A DNA stretch of 6,307 bases from Anaerolineae bacterium (lineage in GTDB: Bacteria; Chloroflexota; Anaerolineae; 4572-78; J111): positions 1-6,307 of the forward strand of contig JAGRBY010000428.1 of NCBI GenBank assembly GCA_020433835.1, given 5' to 3'. Positions 5,364-6,307 of the stretch are shown here, piece after piece. The notes under the pieces are model-generated. The model saw only the letters and a list, made by a program, of their open reading frames with translations. It did no database searches and had not been told where the DNA came from. Both the position numbers and the translations under genes were made by a program. How positions within the stretch are numbered: the stretch's first letter is position 1; each line of letters begins with the position of its first letter.

Positions 5364-6307
5364 CTTGAGGAACCGTCCATAAATAACGTACCTGTATTCA
5401 TCACTATCGCCAACTAAAGAGATTAATACTGCCGATTTGAGCGATATTGGCGAAGATACGGTCAATAAAAATAGGCTCAGGCAATTGCGGAAGCAATTTT
5501 AATGTTTCGGTTACGTACTTATGGCCTCGGAAGTGGGCCTTGAGGTCGATGACACTGAAAGCGGGGCAATTGGGTCGGAAGTGACGGATGAGGAGATGGG
5601 AAAGATTGACCATAAACATAGCTAAATTAGCGGCATTGTAAACCGGGATTTGATTAACATTCATAAAATCTTCCAGACCCCAAAATTGTTTGGCATCACG
5701 GAAGTTGAATTCGATCTGGAAGCGAAGACGGTAATAGTCGATGAGTTTATCGAAAGCCAACGCCAGGTCGCTACTGAATAGGACGACACGAGCCACTTTT
5801 TGAGTTTTGAGGTTGGTTTTGAGGATAATGACAATATTGAGTTTATCAGGTATGAGTTTATGCCACATGGTCATTTGATAAATATTGGTTTGGAGACCAG
5901 CCCGTACGGTCGTCTCTTTGAGATATTTGTCGGGGATATGGTCATAATCAAGTTTGGGGCCATACTTTTTATTGGCTCCGCGCTTTTTTTGTTGGCCTTC
6001 GTACGGGAAATAGAGAGCCGCATCATAGCGCAACTTGGAGATGAGATGCAAGGCAGATTGGCGCACCATTTGTAAAGCATTCTTGTTGCCAAAAGCACCG
6101 TCCATGACGCAGTAGACCGGCCTCAGGTCAATCCCAAGCAAGACCAGGAGGCCTTTGAGCATCGTTTGGATTTGCAATAAATAGGGCGTCAATTCAACCT
6201 CGCGCCGGTTTTTGTTCTGGCTGCCTTTGGGGCGCCCTCGCTTCCGGCTCTGCTTTTTGACCTTTTGGCCTGATTTCTTTTTGTCCGGCTGTGCTTCCTT
6301 CTCTTTA
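5364..6307 (-). mobile_element. Insertion sequence (IS4 superfamily), 3' end only
   Basis: The transposase marks an insertion sequence whose other end is outside the window, so terminal inverted repeats and the target duplication cannot be confirmed. The end inside the window should fall in the roughly 40 bp between the transposase stop (5404) and the hydrolase start (5363). The coordinate 5364 is the outer limit, not a mapped boundary. Confidence 0.65.
5404..6307 (-). CDS. IS4-superfamily DDE transposase, C-terminal 300 residues (5' end beyond the window)
   Basis: The reading frame is open to the window edge, and 300 residues plus the stop are visible. The visible N-terminal part is a Lys/Arg-rich stretch, followed by V-M-D-G-A-F-G-N-K-N (Asp at 6100-6102), the probable second catalytic Asp. 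The third acidic residue lies in an exact IS4-type Y-x2-R-x3-E-x6-K signature, from Tyr at 5731-5733 to Lys at 5689-5691, followed by Q-F-W-G-L-E-D-F-M-N. The first Asp must lie outside the window. By memory this resembles transposases of the IS701/ISH3-like side of the IS4 superfamily found in cyanobacteria and Chloroflexota. A TTG at 6192 could be mistaken for a start, but the coding pattern continues well upstream of it. There is no internal stop or frameshift in the visible part, so the gene may be functional. Confidence 0.92.
   Translation of the reverse strand, partial: KEKEAQPDKKKSGQKVKKQSRKRGRPKGSQNKNRREVELTPYLLQIQTMLKGLLVLLGIDLRPVYCVMDGAFGNKNALQMVRQSALHLISKLRYDAALYFPYEGQQKKRGANKKYGPKLDYDHIPDKYLKETTVRAGLQTNIYQMTMWHKLIPDKLNIVIILKTNLKTQKVARVVLFSSDLALAFDKLIDYYRLRFQIEFNFRDAKQFWGLEDFMNVNQIPVYNAANLAMFMVNLSHLLIRHFRPNCPAFSVIDLKAHFRGHKYVTETLKLLPQLPEPIFIDRIFANIAQIGSINLFSWR

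Noticed and set aside
5366..5465. 34-residue N-terminal extension of the hydrolase from TTG 5465
   Set aside because: Most of it overlaps the transposase 3' end in another frame and adds no recognisable sequence before the membrane helix.
5800..6075. 91-codon + strand open frame inside the transposase region
   Set aside because: It is antisense to a strongly conserved transposase; its hydrophobic look is a by-product of the complementary codons.

Overview
The window looks like bacterial accessory DNA. The most likely source is a Chloroflexota genome, perhaps of the Anaerolineae/Caldilineae type, with cyanobacteria as the main alternative. This is inference: it rests on the family mix (Uma2/DUF820 nuclease, an IS4-superfamily transposase of a type familiar from cyanobacteria and Chloroflexota, an NHLP-clan-like small peptide, a stand-alone class I isoprenoid synthase-like protein) and on the dense short palindromic and periodic intergenic repeats. 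No rRNA, tRNA or CRISPR array was seen.

Left half (about 83-3424, + strand): a candidate transcription unit. It has a promoter with a perfect TATAAT, then three genes in one direction: a class I isoprenoid synthase-like protein (142-1110), a fusion of an HExxH zinc-metallopeptidase-like domain with a C-terminal cyclic-nucleotide-binding domain (1234-2907), and a 67-residue cysteine-free peptide (3149-3352) resembling the NHLP/Os1348-type peptides. A strong rho-independent terminator at 3391-3424 closes the unit. The gaps hold a four-copy 9-nt periodic repeat, a 49-nt sequence that can fold as a three-way junction, and a 241-nt AT-richer leader before the peptide gene. The combination of peptide, possible peptidase with a ligand sensor, and isoprenoid-type enzyme is the most interesting part of the window. 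That the three act together is a hypothesis.

Right half (3446-6307, - strand): an 81-bp nested palindromic element lies between the terminator and the end of a Uma2-family nuclease gene (4112-3558). The terminator is symmetric and probably serves both convergent units. A 303-bp non-coding stretch follows (Uma2 promoter, short repeats), then a membrane-anchored alpha/beta hydrolase (5363-4416). The 3' part of an IS4-type transposase (5404 to beyond the window edge) stops about 40 bp upstream of the hydrolase start, so the insertion sequence landed at or just before the hydrolase 5' end and may have shortened it or changed its transcription.

All function calls come from reading motifs by eye. 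No database search was possible.
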